Source: Sideroxydans lithotrophicus (GTDB lineage: Bacteria; Pseudomonadota; Gammaproteobacteria; Burkholderiales; Gallionellaceae). From it: DNA of 64,000 nucleotides. Location of the stretch: NCBI GenBank assembly GCA_020723185.1, contig DYJI01000001.1, positions 62,001 to 126,000 of the forward strand. The letters are read 5' to 3'. The position numbers were made by a program, and so were the translations under genes. This document shows positions 38,941 to 48,165 of the stretch, piece by piece (the stretch's first letter is position 1; each line of letters begins with the position of its first letter). Below the pieces are notes generated by a model, which was not told the origin of the DNA, searched no databases, and saw nothing but the letters and a program-made list of their open reading frames with translations.

Positions 38941-39741
38941 ATGCGTATCGCAGCGCTGTGGGTTCTTTGTGCCCTGTCGGGCGTCCTTTCCGTTTCGTCG
39001 CTTGCCGCGCCGGTCTCATCCGGCCGCCTCGACCGTGTGCTCGCCAGCAAGGAAGTGCGCGTCTGCATCTGGCCCGACTACTACAGCATCACCTACCGCA
39101 ACCCGAAGACGCAGCAGCTCTCCGGCATCGATATCGATCTGGCCCGCGAACTGGGCAAGGATCTGGGGGTCTCCGTCCGCTTCGTCGACAGCTCCTTCGC
39201 CAAACTGATCGACGATGTCAGCCAGGATCGCTGCGATGTCGCCATGTTCGCCATCGGCATCACCCCCCTCCGCGCCAAGAGCCTGACCTTCACCCAGCCG
39301 CACCTTGCCAGCGACATCTATGCCATCACCAGCAAAGCCAACCGGCGCATCAAGCACTGGGGTGATGTAGACCGCGCGGGAACGGTGGTGGCGGTGGCGA
39401 AAGGCACGCTGCATGAACCGGTGATGAAAGAGAAACTCAAGGCGGCCAGCCTGATGATCCTGGACACGCCCTTTGCGCGCGAGCAGGAAGTGGCGTCGGG
39501 CAGGGCGGATGTGTTCATGACCGATTTCCCGTATAGCCAGCGCTTCCTCTCGAACAACGACTGGGCGAAGCTCATCTCCCCCCCGCAGGTCTATCACATC
39601 ACCCCCTATGCGTATGCCATGCAGCCGGGCGATGCGGCCTGGCAGGCCAGACTCGATCGTTTCGTGCATGACATCAAACAGGATGGCAGGCTGATGGCCG
39701 CCGCCAAGTCCCACGGGCTCGAGTCCATCGTCTCTCCATGA
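38941..39741 (+). CDS. Periplasmic solute-binding protein, SBP_bac_3 family
   Basis: The 266-residue protein has a signal peptide (about 1-23, ending SLAA) and a type II periplasmic binding fold: KEVRVCIWPDYYSI at the start, GIDIDLARELGKDLG, DRCDVAMFAIGITPLRAKSLTFTQPH, and GRADVFMTDFPYSQR. Members bind amino acids or similar polar ligands. The ATG at 38941 sits 6 nt after AGGAGG; an alternative ATG at 38935 abuts that site. No ABC permease or ATPase is nearby. Its stop overlaps the GGDEF-EAL gene start, so it may act as a soluble sensor for that protein rather than in transport. Confidence 0.88.
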   Translation: MRIAALWVLCALSGVLSVSSLAAPVSSGRLDRVLASKEVRVCIWPDYYSITYRNPKTQQLSGIDIDLARELGKDLGVSVRFVDSSFAKLIDDVSQDRCDVAMFAIGITPLRAKSLTFTQPHLASDIYAITSKANRRIKHWGDVDRAGTVVAVAKGTLHEPVMKEKLKAASLMILDTPFAREQEVASGRADVFMTDFPYSQRFLSNNDWAKLISPPQVYHITPYAYAMQPGDAAWQARLDRFVHDIKQDGRLMAAAKSHGLESIVSP

Positions 39742-42700
39742 CCTCGCGTGAACAACAGTTCCGGCAGGGCTTCTTCACGGCCCTGCTGCTGTTCGCCATC
39801 AGCCTCGGTGCGCTCACCGCATTCACCCTGTGGCAGCTCAGATCCGAAGCCACGGACAGCGGTCTGCGCTTCTCCGCCATGCATTCCCGCGGCTTCGAGG
39901 ATTTCCTGACCCAGAACCTGCATGTCACCGAGCTGGTCGCGGCCAACGTCAATGTGCATGACACGCCCGGCGTGCGGACAAAGCCTATAGACCGGCATTT
40001 CGTGGAGTTCCTGCGGCGTGCGCCGTTCCTGCGCTCGATGTCGCTGCTCGATGCAGAGGGGCGCATCTATGCCAGTTCCAATCCGGCCAACGTCGGCCTC
40101 CGCATCGGCACGTCCGAATACCTGCCGCCGGTTTCCGAACCTTCCGGGATCCTGCGCATCGGGCATCCGTGGGAGGGGCGCGACTTTTCCGACGGGCGCG
40201 AGACCACACGCCTCAGCCCGGCCGGCCGGGATAGCCACAGCTTCATCCCCGCCTCGCGCACCATGGTGTTGGGCAAGCAAAGACTCACGCTGCTGTTCGC
40301 GATCAATCCCGACTATTTCATCAATCACGCCCTGCATAAACTGGATGCGGACCAGGGCAGCGTGCAAGTGCTGCTGTATGACGGCACGCTGTTGCTGGAT
40401 ACCGACCAGTCGAAAGCCGCCGGGGAACTGCTCGGCCCGCTGCTGGAAAGGCTGCAACTGCCCGGAAAGGAGAGCGGTGAATTCGTGTCCGCGACCCCGG
40501 ACGGCGACGCCACGCTGACATCCTTCCGCGCCTCCAGCCTGTATCCGCTGGTCGTCGTCACGCATCTGGATCGCGATGTCGCACTGGCCCAGTGGCGCAC
40601 CAGCGCCAGGACCCTGCTCTCCGTGGTCGGACTGGTGCTCACTTTGCTCGCGCTGATCTCCATCGCCTACTACCGCCGCCAGATGCAGATCGCCGCGCAG
40701 CGCAGCGAGATCGAGGACCAGCAGCGGATCCATGCCAAGGTGTTCGAGTCCAGCACCGATGCCATCGTCATCACCGATGCGGCGGCACGCATCCTGACAG
40801 TGAACCCCGCCTTCACCAGGATATCCGGCTACACCGCAGAGGAGGCCGCAGGCAAGGACCCTATCCTGCTGCTGTCCGCAGACCGCTCGCCCGACTGGCA
40901 GCATCAGGGCCTCTGGCATCAGGTCCGGACGCTCGGTGCATGGCACGGCGAGATCGTCAATCGGCATAAGGATGGCAGCACCTACACAATCGAACTGTCA
41001 TTGTCCTTGTCGCGCGATGCAAACGGTGAGATCCAGCATTTCATCGGCACCGGCAATGACATCACCAAGCGCAAACAGGCCGAACTGGCGCTCAGACGCG
41101 AAGACGAGAAGATCCGCGCCCTGCTGCGCAATGCCAGCGACGGCATACATATCCTCGATGCGGACGGCCGAGTCATCGAGGCCAGCGACTCGTTCTGCAG
41201 CATGCTGGGCTACACCCGCGAAGAGGTGATAGGCATGCATGTCTCGCAGTGGGATGCCAGCATGGACAGCTCCAGCCTGCATCGGGCGCTACAGCGCCAG
41301 TTCAACCAGCAAGGCCGCTCCGAGTTCGAGACCCGCCACCGCCGCAAGGACGGCGGGGTGTTCGATGTCGAGGTCAGCGGTTACCCGCTGGTGCTGGACG
41401 GGCAACGAGCGCTGTTCAATTCCTCGCGCGACATCACCGCTCGCAAGCTGGCCGAGGCCGAGCTGCGCATCGCGGCGACCGCCTTCGAGACCCAGGATGG
41501 CATCATCGTGACCGATGCGGACGGTGACATCCTGCGCGTGAACCGGGCATTCACCGAGATCACGGGCTTCGAGCCGCACGAGGTGATCGGCAAGAATCCG
41601 CGCATCCTGAAATCGGGGCGGCATGATGCGGTGTTCTATGCCGCGATGTGGCACACCATCAATTCCTCCGGCAGCTGGTCCGGCGAGATATGGAACCGGC
41701 GCAAGCAGGGCGACATCTATCCGGAGCGTCTCACCATCAGCGCCTTGCGTGACCCCGGCGGCAAGATCGTCAATTTCGTCGCGTCCATCGCCGATATCAC
41801 CCTGCACAAGGCGGCCGAAGAGGAGATCCGCAGTCTGGCCTTCTACGACCCGCTGACCGGACTGCCGAACCGACGGCTGATGCTCGACCGCCTGCAGCAG
41901 GCATTGGCCGCATGCAAACGCAGCGAGAAATACGGCGCGATCCTCTTCATCGATCTGGATAACTTCAAGGCGCTGAACGATACCCTGGGCCACGACAAGG
42001 GCGACCTGTTGCTGCAGCAAGTCGCGCAGCGGCTCGAACTCTGCGTGCGCAAGGGCGACACCGTCGCCCGGCTTGGAGGCGACGAATTCGTGGTGATGCT
42101 GGAAGACCTGAGCAAGCTGCCCCTTGAAGCGGCATCACAAGCCGAAACCGTGGGCGAGAAGATCCTGGAGATGCTGAACAAGCCTTACCAGCTCAGTTTC
42201 CACGAGTTCCACAACACACCCAGCATCGGCGCGACGCTGTTCAGCCACGTGCATGGCGAGCTGGATGAACTGCTGAAGCAGGCGGATATCGCCATGTACC
42301 AGGCCAAGAAAGGCGGCCGCAACCGTTTGCAGTTCTTCGACCCCGAGATGCAGGAGACCCTGAACAGCAAGGCATCCATGGAGAACGACCTGCGCAAGTC
42401 CCTGACGCGGGCGCAGTTCAGCCTGTATTACCAGGTGCAGGTGGACGAGAACCATCGCCCCCTCGGTGCCGAGGCACTCATCCGCTGGATACATCCGACT
42501 CGCGGCCTCGTCGCGCCCGACCGCTTCATCCCGCTGGCGGAAGAGACCGGCCTGATCCTGCCCATCGGCGAGTGGGTGCTGGAGAATGCCTGCGCGCAAC
42601 TCAAAGCCTGGGAGCACAGGCCGCTCACCCGCGACCTTCAACTCGCGATCAATGTCAGCGCCAAGCAGTTCCACCAACCCGATTTCGTCCAGCAGGTGCA

Positions 42701-43142
42701 GGCCGCGATAAGCCACCATGCCATCGACCCGTCAAAGCTGAAACTCGAACTGACCGAAAGCATGCTGCTGGACAATGTCAACGAGACGATCTCGACGATG
42801 GCCGCGCTGAAGCAGCTCGGGGTGAAGATATCGCTGGACGATTTCGGCACCGGCTATTCTTCCCTGCAATACCTCAAACGGTTGCCGCTCGACCAGTTCA
42901 AGATCGACAAGTCCTTCCTGCGCGACCTGGCCATAAGCAGCAGTGACCGCGCGATCGTGCAAAGTATCATCGCCATGGCCTTCAGCCTCGGGCTGGACGT
43001 GATCGCCGAGGGTGTCGAGACCCTGGAACAATCCCAATTCCTGCTGAAACACGGCTGCGTCCACTATCAGGGCTACCTGTTCGGCAAGCCGGTCCCCATC
43101 GCGGAGTTCGAGTCCGGACTCCAGCAGCCCACGCCCGTGTGA
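39738..43142 (+). CDS. Membrane-anchored PAS-GGDEF-EAL c-di-GMP protein
   Basis: The 1134-residue protein has a transmembrane helix near 13-33, a ~260-residue periplasmic dCache-like sensor, and a second helix near 293-313. Three PAS/PAC modules (about 330-450, 455-575 and 580-700), a GGDEF domain with intact GGDEF at 780-784, and an EAL domain with EALIRW at 912 and DDFGTGYSSLQYL further on complete it. Both the cyclase and the phosphodiesterase signatures look catalytically competent, so the net activity on c-di-GMP cannot be predicted. The ATG overlaps the solute-binding protein's stop by 4 nt, strongly suggesting a paired periplasmic sensor. Confidence 0.93.
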   Translation: MTSREQQFRQGFFTALLLFAISLGALTAFTLWQLRSEATDSGLRFSAMHSRGFEDFLTQNLHVTELVAANVNVHDTPGVRTKPIDRHFVEFLRRAPFLRSMSLLDAEGRIYASSNPANVGLRIGTSEYLPPVSEPSGILRIGHPWEGRDFSDGRETTRLSPAGRDSHSFIPASRTMVLGKQRLTLLFAINPDYFINHALHKLDADQGSVQVLLYDGTLLLDTDQSKAAGELLGPLLERLQLPGKESGEFVSATPDGDATLTSFRASSLYPLVVVTHLDRDVALAQWRTSARTLLSVVGLVLTLLALISIAYYRRQMQIAAQRSEIEDQQRIHAKVFESSTDAIVITDAAARILTVNPAFTRISGYTAEEAAGKDPILLLSADRSPDWQHQGLWHQVRTLGAWHGEIVNRHKDGSTYTIELSLSLSRDANGEIQHFIGTGNDITKRKQAELALRREDEKIRALLRNASDGIHILDADGRVIEASDSFCSMLGYTREEVIGMHVSQWDASMDSSSLHRALQRQFNQQGRSEFETRHRRKDGGVFDVEVSGYPLVLDGQRALFNSSRDITARKLAEAELRIAATAFETQDGIIVTDADGDILRVNRAFTEITGFEPHEVIGKNPRILKSGRHDAVFYAAMWHTINSSGSWSGEIWNRRKQGDIYPERLTISALRDPGGKIVNFVASIADITLHKAAEEEIRSLAFYDPLTGLPNRRLMLDRLQQALAACKRSEKYGAILFIDLDNFKALNDTLGHDKGDLLLQQVAQRLELCVRKGDTVARLGGDEFVVMLEDLSKLPLEAASQAETVGEKILEMLNKPYQLSFHEFHNTPSIGATLFSHVHGELDELLKQADIAMYQAKKGGRNRLQFFDPEMQETLNSKASMENDLRKSLTRAQFSLYYQVQVDENHRPLGAEALIRWIHPTRGLVAPDRFIPLAEETGLILPIGEWVLENACAQLKAWEHRPLTRDLQLAINVSAKQFHQPDFVQQVQAAISHHAIDPSKLKLELTESMLLDNVNETISTMAALKQLGVKISLDDFGTGYSSLQYLKRLPLDQFKIDKSFLRDLAISSSDRAIVQSIIAMAFSLGLDVIAEGVETLEQSQFLLKHGCVHYQGYLFGKPVPIAEFESGLQQPTPV

Positions 43143-43317
43143 TGATTTGTATTGCTTTTCTCGGCAAGACAGTACATAGTGCGCCCCGCGATTCAAGTCT
43201 GTCGTTGTTGTTTGGTTCTGTGATCCGCTTCCCTGCGGTATTCCCCTTCATCTGTGTGCCGTCTTGAAATTCGCTCCCTCGGGGCAATGCCCTTTATTCA
43301 TTATCAGGAGATTCATC

Positions 43318-43521
43318 ATGGCAACAGGTACAGTTAAGTGGTTCAACGATTCCAAAGGCTTCGGCTTCATCACCCCGTCCAACGGTGGCGATGATCTGTT
43401 CGCACACTTTTCCGCAATCCAAAGCTCGGGTTTCAAGACACTGGCCGAAGGTCAGGCTGTTGAATTCGACATCGTCGCCGGCCCCAAGGGTCAGCAGGCA
43501 TCCAACATCCGCGCTGCTTAA
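43318..43521 (+). CDS. cspA: Cold-shock protein of the CspA family
   Basis: The 67-residue protein has the RNA-binding motifs KGFGFIT (RNP1) and DLFAHFSAI (RNP2) in a single cold-shock domain; it binds single-stranded RNA or DNA and melts RNA structure. The ATG at 43318 follows a CAGGAG site; the upstream in-frame start lacks one. A 175-nt gene-free leader precedes it, as is common for cold-shock mRNAs whose 5' region controls translation. No specific structure was identified there. infA follows after 4 nt. Confidence 0.95.
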   Translation: MATGTVKWFNDSKGFGFITPSNGGDDLFAHFSAIQSSGFKTLAEGQAVEFDIVAGPKGQQASNIRAA

Positions 43522-43525
43522 ATCC

Positions 43526-43786
43526 ATGGCAAAGGAAGAACTGCTCGAAATGAATGGCGTGGTGGACGAGGTCCTGCCGGACTCCCGTTACCGCGTCACA
43601 CTGGAGAACGGTCACCAGCTCATCGCTTACAGCGCCGGCAAGATGAAGAAGAATCACATCCGCATCATCGCCGGTGACAAGGTGTCGCTGGAAATGTCGC
43701 CCTACGATCTGACCAAGGGACGCATCACGTTCCGCCATATCGAAGGACGCAGCGCTTTCGTGCCGCAGCAAAAGCGCAGGTTCTGA
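43526..43786 (+). CDS. infA: Translation initiation factor IF-1
   Basis: The 86-residue S1/OB-fold protein begins [24 protein letters not shown] and includes [25 protein letters not shown] and [13 protein letters not shown]-type segments. It binds the 30S A site during initiation. Many Betaproteobacteria carry two IF-1 genes, one in the ribosomal-protein operon and one beside a cold-shock gene as here; the C-terminal extension ([12 protein letters not shown]) suits the second type. It lies 4 nt after cspA and ends in a strong terminator. Confidence 0.94.
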   Translation: MAKEELLEMNGVVDEVLPDSRYRVTLENGHQLIAYSAGKMKKNHIRIIAGDKVSLEMSPYDLTKGRITFRHIEGRSAFVPQQKRRF

Positions 43787-43802
43787 TCAGTGCTTTTTGA
43801 AG

Positions 43803-43839
43803 ATGCCGGTGGTGCCTTGCGCACCACCGGCATTTTTTT
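43803..43839 (+). terminator. Intrinsic terminator of cspA-infA
   Basis: A perfect 13-bp stem (ATGCCGGTGGTGC / GCACCACCGGCAT) with a 5-nt loop is followed by seven Ts (43833-43839). It ends exactly where the convergent apaH stop begins and could also slow transcription from the other side. Confidence 0.95.
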
Positions 43840-44660
43840 CACCAATGTTTCGCCACCGGGCTGTTGCAACCCACCTGGTATAGACGCCTATCCTCCAGCC
43901 GGATGGCTGTCATCGGCCCGCCCCACAGGCAGCCGGTATCCAGCGCGATGAGGTTGGGCTCGACCTTCAATCCCAGCGCGGACCAGTGGCCGAAGATGAC
44001 CGTGGCATCCGCATTGCGGCGCTTCTCCACCTCGAACCACGGCAGATAACCCTCCGGGATATTCTCCACCTCACCCTTGAACTTGAATTCCATCTCGCCC
44101 TGCGGGGTGCAGATACGCAGCCGCGTGAACGCATTGACGATGACGCGCAGACGCTTGTAGCCCTGCAGATCGTCTTCCCAGCCGTGCGGTGCATTGCCGT
44201 ACATCTTCTCCAGGAACACCGCGTAGTCATCGCTGCGCAAGGCCTCCTCGACTTCATGCGCCAATGCCAGCGCTTGCTGCACCGACCACTGCGGCAACAG
44301 ACCCGCGTGCACCAGTGCATGTCCGCCTTCCGCATACATCAGTCGCTGCTGGCGCAGCCAGTGCAAAAGCTCCTCGCGATCCGGCGCATGCAATATCCCG
44401 TCCAGCGTATCGCTGCTATGCAGCTTGCCTATCCCTTCAGCGACAGCCAGCAGGTGCAGGTCGTGATTGCCTAGCACCGTGATCGCACGGTCGCCCAGCG
44501 ACTTCACCAGACGCAACACCTCCAGCGAACCGGGACCGCGATTGACCAGGTCGCCGACGAACCAGAGCCGGTCATGCGCGGGGTCGAAGTCGATCTGCTC
44601 CAGCAGTCGCTGCAGCTCGTTGTAACAGCCTTGTATGTCGCCTATGGCGTAGATGGACAT
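43839..44660 (-). CDS. apaH: Diadenosine tetraphosphatase (symmetrical)
   Basis: The 273-residue metallophosphatase splits Ap4A into two ADP and can remove NpnN caps from RNA. Metal-binding motifs GDIQGC, FVGDLVNRGPGSLEVL and VLGNHDLHLL are intact, and the C-terminal FGHWSALGL and ALDTGCLWGG follow. The length is typical. It stands alone on the minus strand, convergent with infA and divergent from the polysaccharide acetylation genes; the 88-nt gap to those contains an AT-rich TGTAAAAT stretch that could hold a promoter. Confidence 0.95.
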   Translation of the reverse strand: MSIYAIGDIQGCYNELQRLLEQIDFDPAHDRLWFVGDLVNRGPGSLEVLRLVKSLGDRAITVLGNHDLHLLAVAEGIGKLHSSDTLDGILHAPDREELLHWLRQQRLMYAEGGHALVHAGLLPQWSVQQALALAHEVEEALRSDDYAVFLEKMYGNAPHGWEDDLQGYKRLRVIVNAFTRLRICTPQGEMEFKFKGEVENIPEGYLPWFEVEKRRNADATVIFGHWSALGLKVEPNLIALDTGCLWGGPMTAIRLEDRRLYQVGCNSPVAKHW

Positions 44661-44748
44661 CTGTGTTTCCCTCTAATCTCTGTAAAATAGGGTAACAGAA
44701 AATAACGGCTACTCTATGCATGCGCCCCGGCTCACCGCCGCCTGATCA

Positions 44749-46236
44749 ATGCTCTTCAATTCCTATAGCTTCATCTTCCTGTATCTGCCGGTCGTTTTCC
44801 TGGGCTTCTTCCAGCTCGGGCGCATCCACCACACCTATGCGGCAGCATGGCTGGCACTGGCTTCGCTCGTCTTCTACAGTTATTGGAACCCGGCTTATGT
44901 CGGCCTGCTGCTCGGCTCCATCGTTTTTAACTATGCGCTGGGCATGTGGATCGCCAAGGCAGGCTTAAAGCAGGAAGCACGGCGCAAGACCCGGCTTCTG
45001 GCGTTCGCCATCACCGCCAACCTCCTGCTGCTGGCCTACTACAAATACGCCAACTTCTTCCTGTCCAGTGTGAACGACCTCGCAGGATCCGGCCTTTCAC
45101 TTGGCGAGATCATCCTGCCGCTCGGCATCTCGTTCTTCACCTTCACGCAGATCGCCTTTCTCGTTGACACCTGGCAAGGCAAGGTGAAGGAATACAACTT
45201 CATCCATTACGTGCTGTTCGTCACCTATTTCCCGCATCTGATCGCGGGCCCAGTGCTGCATCACATAGACATGATGCCGCAGTTCGCTCGTGCCTCCACC
45301 TACCGCATCGATTGGGACAACGTCGCAACGGGTTTGCTGCTGTTCACGCTGGGTCTGTGCAAGAAAGTATTGCTTGCCGATTCGCTGGCCCCCTACGCCA
45401 CCGCCATCTTCGACGGCGCCCAGCACGGTTTGGCCAGCGGCATATTGCCGACCATCTACGAGGCATGGTGTGGTGCGCTGGCTTACACGCTGCAGATCTA
45501 TTTCGATTTCTCCGGCTATACCGACATGGCACTCGGCATCGCGCTGATGTTCAACATCAGCCTGCCAATCAACTTCAACTCGCCTTACAAGGCCACCAGC
45601 ATCATCGACTTCTGGCGGCGCTGGCACATGACGCTGTCCGCCTTCCTGCGCGACTATCTCTACATCCCGCTGGGCGGCAATCGCAAAGGCAAACTCCGCC
45701 GTTACGGCAACCTGCTGGCCACCATGCTGCTGGGCGGCTTATGGCATGGCGCGGGCTGGACGTTCGTGGTCTGGGGTGCCTTGCATGGCATCTACCTCAC
45801 CATCAACCATCTGTGGCGCGAGCTGATTGTGGAGAGATACCTGCGTTGGGTGCCCGGCTGGCTGGGCACCATCGCCGGGGGCACGCTGACATTCGTCGCC
45901 GTGGTCGCGGCATGGGTGGTGTTCCGCGCCGACAACATGCCGCAGGCGATGACCATGCTGAACGCGATGTTCGGCATCGCCGCGCGACCGATCTCGTTCG
46001 ATGCCGTGTTGCATGGCAACCTGCTGTTGCTCACCGACATGTCGGGGAGAGATCTATTGCGCTTGCTGATCCCCGGCCTGCTCTGGGTCTGGCTGCTGCC
46101 GAACTCGACACACCTGCGCTTCATCAAGGGCAGCAACATCCTGATGCTGGTACAAGCCGCCATCGTGCTGTACATGTTGTATGTGGCGATCGACCAATTC
46201 GGCAGTTACAGCCCCTTCCTCTACTTCCAGTTCTGA
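44749..46236 (+). CDS. MBOAT-family polysaccharide O-acetyltransferase (AlgI-like)
   Basis: The 495-residue polytopic inner-membrane protein has the AlgI pattern: MLFNSYSFIFLYLPVVFLGFF at the start, YFDFSGYTDMALGIALMFNI, DFWRRWHMTLSAFLRDYLYIPLGGNR and the catalytic His333 in LLGGLWHGAGW. It moves acetyl groups across the membrane for O-acetylation of a surface polysaccharide. An SGNH-type protein gene follows after 1 nt, the usual partner that places the acetyl group on the glycan. It opens the surface-glycan locus; its target polymer is not known but is probably made by the genes to the right. Confidence 0.93.
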   Translation: MLFNSYSFIFLYLPVVFLGFFQLGRIHHTYAAAWLALASLVFYSYWNPAYVGLLLGSIVFNYALGMWIAKAGLKQEARRKTRLLAFAITANLLLLAYYKYANFFLSSVNDLAGSGLSLGEIILPLGISFFTFTQIAFLVDTWQGKVKEYNFIHYVLFVTYFPHLIAGPVLHHIDMMPQFARASTYRIDWDNVATGLLLFTLGLCKKVLLADSLAPYATAIFDGAQHGLASGILPTIYEAWCGALAYTLQIYFDFSGYTDMALGIALMFNISLPINFNSPYKATSIIDFWRRWHMTLSAFLRDYLYIPLGGNRKGKLRRYGNLLATMLLGGLWHGAGWTFVVWGALHGIYLTINHLWRELIVERYLRWVPGWLGTIAGGTLTFVAVVAAWVVFRADNMPQAMTMLNAMFGIAARPISFDAVLHGNLLLLTDMSGRDLLRLLIPGLLWVWLLPNSTHLRFIKGSNILMLVQAAIVLYMLYVAIDQFGSYSPFLYFQF

Positions 46237-46237
46237 C

Positions 46238-47254
46238 ATGAAACAGGCCAAGATATTCTCTGTTGTAGTGATGCTGGCAGTGCTCTGCTACGGCGCGGTC
46301 GGTTTCTATTTCCTGCCCAGAGCGACTTTTGAAGGCGAGCTGACACGCATGGCACTGCTGCCCGAGACCCTGTTCGGCTGGACCAAAGCGCAACCCACGG
46401 TCGATATGCAATGGATGGCACAGGCCACCATCCGGGAGGCGGACGTACTGGTCATCGGTGACAGCTTCTCAGATGGCCGCATTTGGCAAACCAGACTCAC
46501 GCAACAAGGCTACAAGGTCAGAACCGAGACTTGGGACAGCATGCGCGGGATATGTGCGGACTTCATGCCCTGGCTGCGCAGCCAGGGGTTTCACGGACGC
46601 TTCATCGTGCTCGAATCCATCGAACGCAATCTGGTGAATGACTTGGGCAAGTCAGTGGCTTGCGACAAGATGCAGTATCACCCTAATGCCCGCACCGATG
46701 CGCCACGCCATCCGCCGGCAACATCCTTCGATGTGCATGGCGGCAACTATGCCGGAAAGTTGTCCACCGGCTTCCGCACCCTGTTGCACTCAGTCGATTA
46801 CGAACGCCGTAGCAGGTCGGAAGATTTCAGCACATGGACATTGCCCAATGACGTGACCATGGCCCGAATAAAGAACGGCTGCGATCTGTTCAGCCATGCC
46901 AGTTGTAACGATGCCTTGTTTTTGTCTTATGACTTGCCGGGAGAGATCGACCCCAGCGCGCTGGATAACATCGCGCTGCTCAATGCCAGGATGGAAGGCG
47001 TCACGCCGATATGGATGTTCGTGCCGAACAAGAGCACTGTCTATCGGTATACGGATAAGCAATTCTGGAACATAGCCGAACAGCGCTATGGCGCGCCGAA
47101 CCTGATGCGCATGATGCAACGCGCGCTGGATGACAATACTGTCGACCTATTCCCCGCCAATGGCACGCACGTATCAACGACAGGTTATCTGCTAATGGGC
47201 GACGAGATGCTCCAAGCGCTGCGTAAGGCAGAGTCTTCACAAAAGCCCCGTTAG
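46238..47254 (+). CDS. SGNH/AlgJ-AlgX-like acetylation partner protein
   Basis: The 338-residue protein has an N-terminal membrane anchor or signal (residues 6-25) and an SGNH hydrolase-like domain with the serine motif DVLVIGDSFSDG (Ser76). A C-terminal NGTHVSTTGYLL segment occupies the place of the usual catalytic DxxH. The Asp of that block reads as Asn here, which is unusual, although another acidic residue may serve. It follows the MBOAT gene by 1 nt and probably acetylates the glycan in the periplasm. Its stop overlaps the stop of the convergent glycosyltransferase gene. Confidence 0.75.
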   Translation: MKQAKIFSVVVMLAVLCYGAVGFYFLPRATFEGELTRMALLPETLFGWTKAQPTVDMQWMAQATIREADVLVIGDSFSDGRIWQTRLTQQGYKVRTETWDSMRGICADFMPWLRSQGFHGRFIVLESIERNLVNDLGKSVACDKMQYHPNARTDAPRHPPATSFDVHGGNYAGKLSTGFRTLLHSVDYERRSRSEDFSTWTLPNDVTMARIKNGCDLFSHASCNDALFLSYDLPGEIDPSALDNIALLNARMEGVTPIWMFVPNKSTVYRYTDKQFWNIAEQRYGAPNLMRMMQRALDDNTVDLFPANGTHVSTTGYLLMGDEMLQALRKAESSQKPR

Positions 47255-48165
47255 CCCCCCTCTGAAAAGGTGGTGCTTCCCGCTACCGGGTCCCATGTCT
47301 CGATCCCGCCCAGCGGATAGTTGTAGCGCAGGGCATAACGCACTCGGCGCAATTTCCCCAGCCAGGTCGGTCGCACGAAATTATGCGGATTGTCGGGGGT
47401 ATTGCCGCCATCCGGCCTGCGCAACGACGGCAGGTAGTAGCGATAGAACTCCAGTTGGGTGATGCCCCATTTCATCACGAACATACGACCGCCCTGGTTG
47501 TGGGTGATGCGCCCGGTACTGGCCATGCCGAAGTGGTAAAAGCGGCTTGCGCCGACCATGCGGAAATTGCGGCAACCGGCCACCCAGAACTTCATCAGCA
47601 AGTCATCGTCGCTGCTCATGCCGGGTGAGAACTCCAGACTATAGCCGCCGACCATGGTCCACCACTTCTTGTGGAACAGCGTTGGCTGTGAGGCCGCACC
47701 TTCCCGGTCCCCGCGCGGGTCTTCGAAACAACCCTTCAGGAAAGCAGTTTCATCGAATGTCTCAGGCGTGCGACCGAAATCACGCTTGATGATGATGTCA
47801 TTTCCGCCGTCTTCCGGCTGGATGAGCGTGCCGAAGAACAATGCCAGGTCGGTATCCACAGACGTGATCGCTTCCATGAATGCCTTATCCCAGCCCGGCG
47901 CAGCGACCATATCGTCGTTCATGAACAGCACCCAATCGTGCTTCGCCTGCGACACCGCATGGTTCACCGCCAGGCAGACACCGACATTCTTGCCGCTTTG
48001 CGTGTACTTGATGTCCTGAGCCTGCACCCATTCCAGCGAACCATCGGAACCGTCATTCAGATGCACGATGATCTCGTGCGCGTGGTCCGAATGTCTTTGC
48101 AGGCTCTCCACGCACAGCTTCAGATGCGGCAGATTGTTCCAGGTGGGGATGACGATGCTGATCAC
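47251..48165 (-). CDS. Family 2 glycosyltransferase
   Basis: The 304-residue GT-A protein starts VISIVIPTWNNLPHLKLCVESL and has the DGSDGSLEW and FMNDDMVAAPGWD motifs, the second providing the metal-binding acidic pair. The start is the GTG at 48165 overlapping the upstream methyltransferase stop (GTGA); the longer frame reaches into that gene and has no family similarity. It is clearly paralogous to the glycosyltransferase at 52121 (same IPTWNN, VNDGSDG, LNDD blocks and FSPGMSSD segment). Donor and acceptor sugars are unknown. Confidence 0.87.
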   Translation of the reverse strand: MISIVIPTWNNLPHLKLCVESLQRHSDHAHEIIVHLNDGSDGSLEWVQAQDIKYTQSGKNVGVCLAVNHAVSQAKHDWVLFMNDDMVAAPGWDKAFMEAITSVDTDLALFFGTLIQPEDGGNDIIIKRDFGRTPETFDETAFLKGCFEDPRGDREGAASQPTLFHKKWWTMVGGYSLEFSPGMSSDDDLLMKFWVAGCRNFRMVGASRFYHFGMASTGRITHNQGGRMFVMKWGITQLEFYRYYLPSLRRPDGGNTPDNPHNFVRPTWLGKLRRVRYALRYNYPLGGIETWDPVAGSTTFSEGG

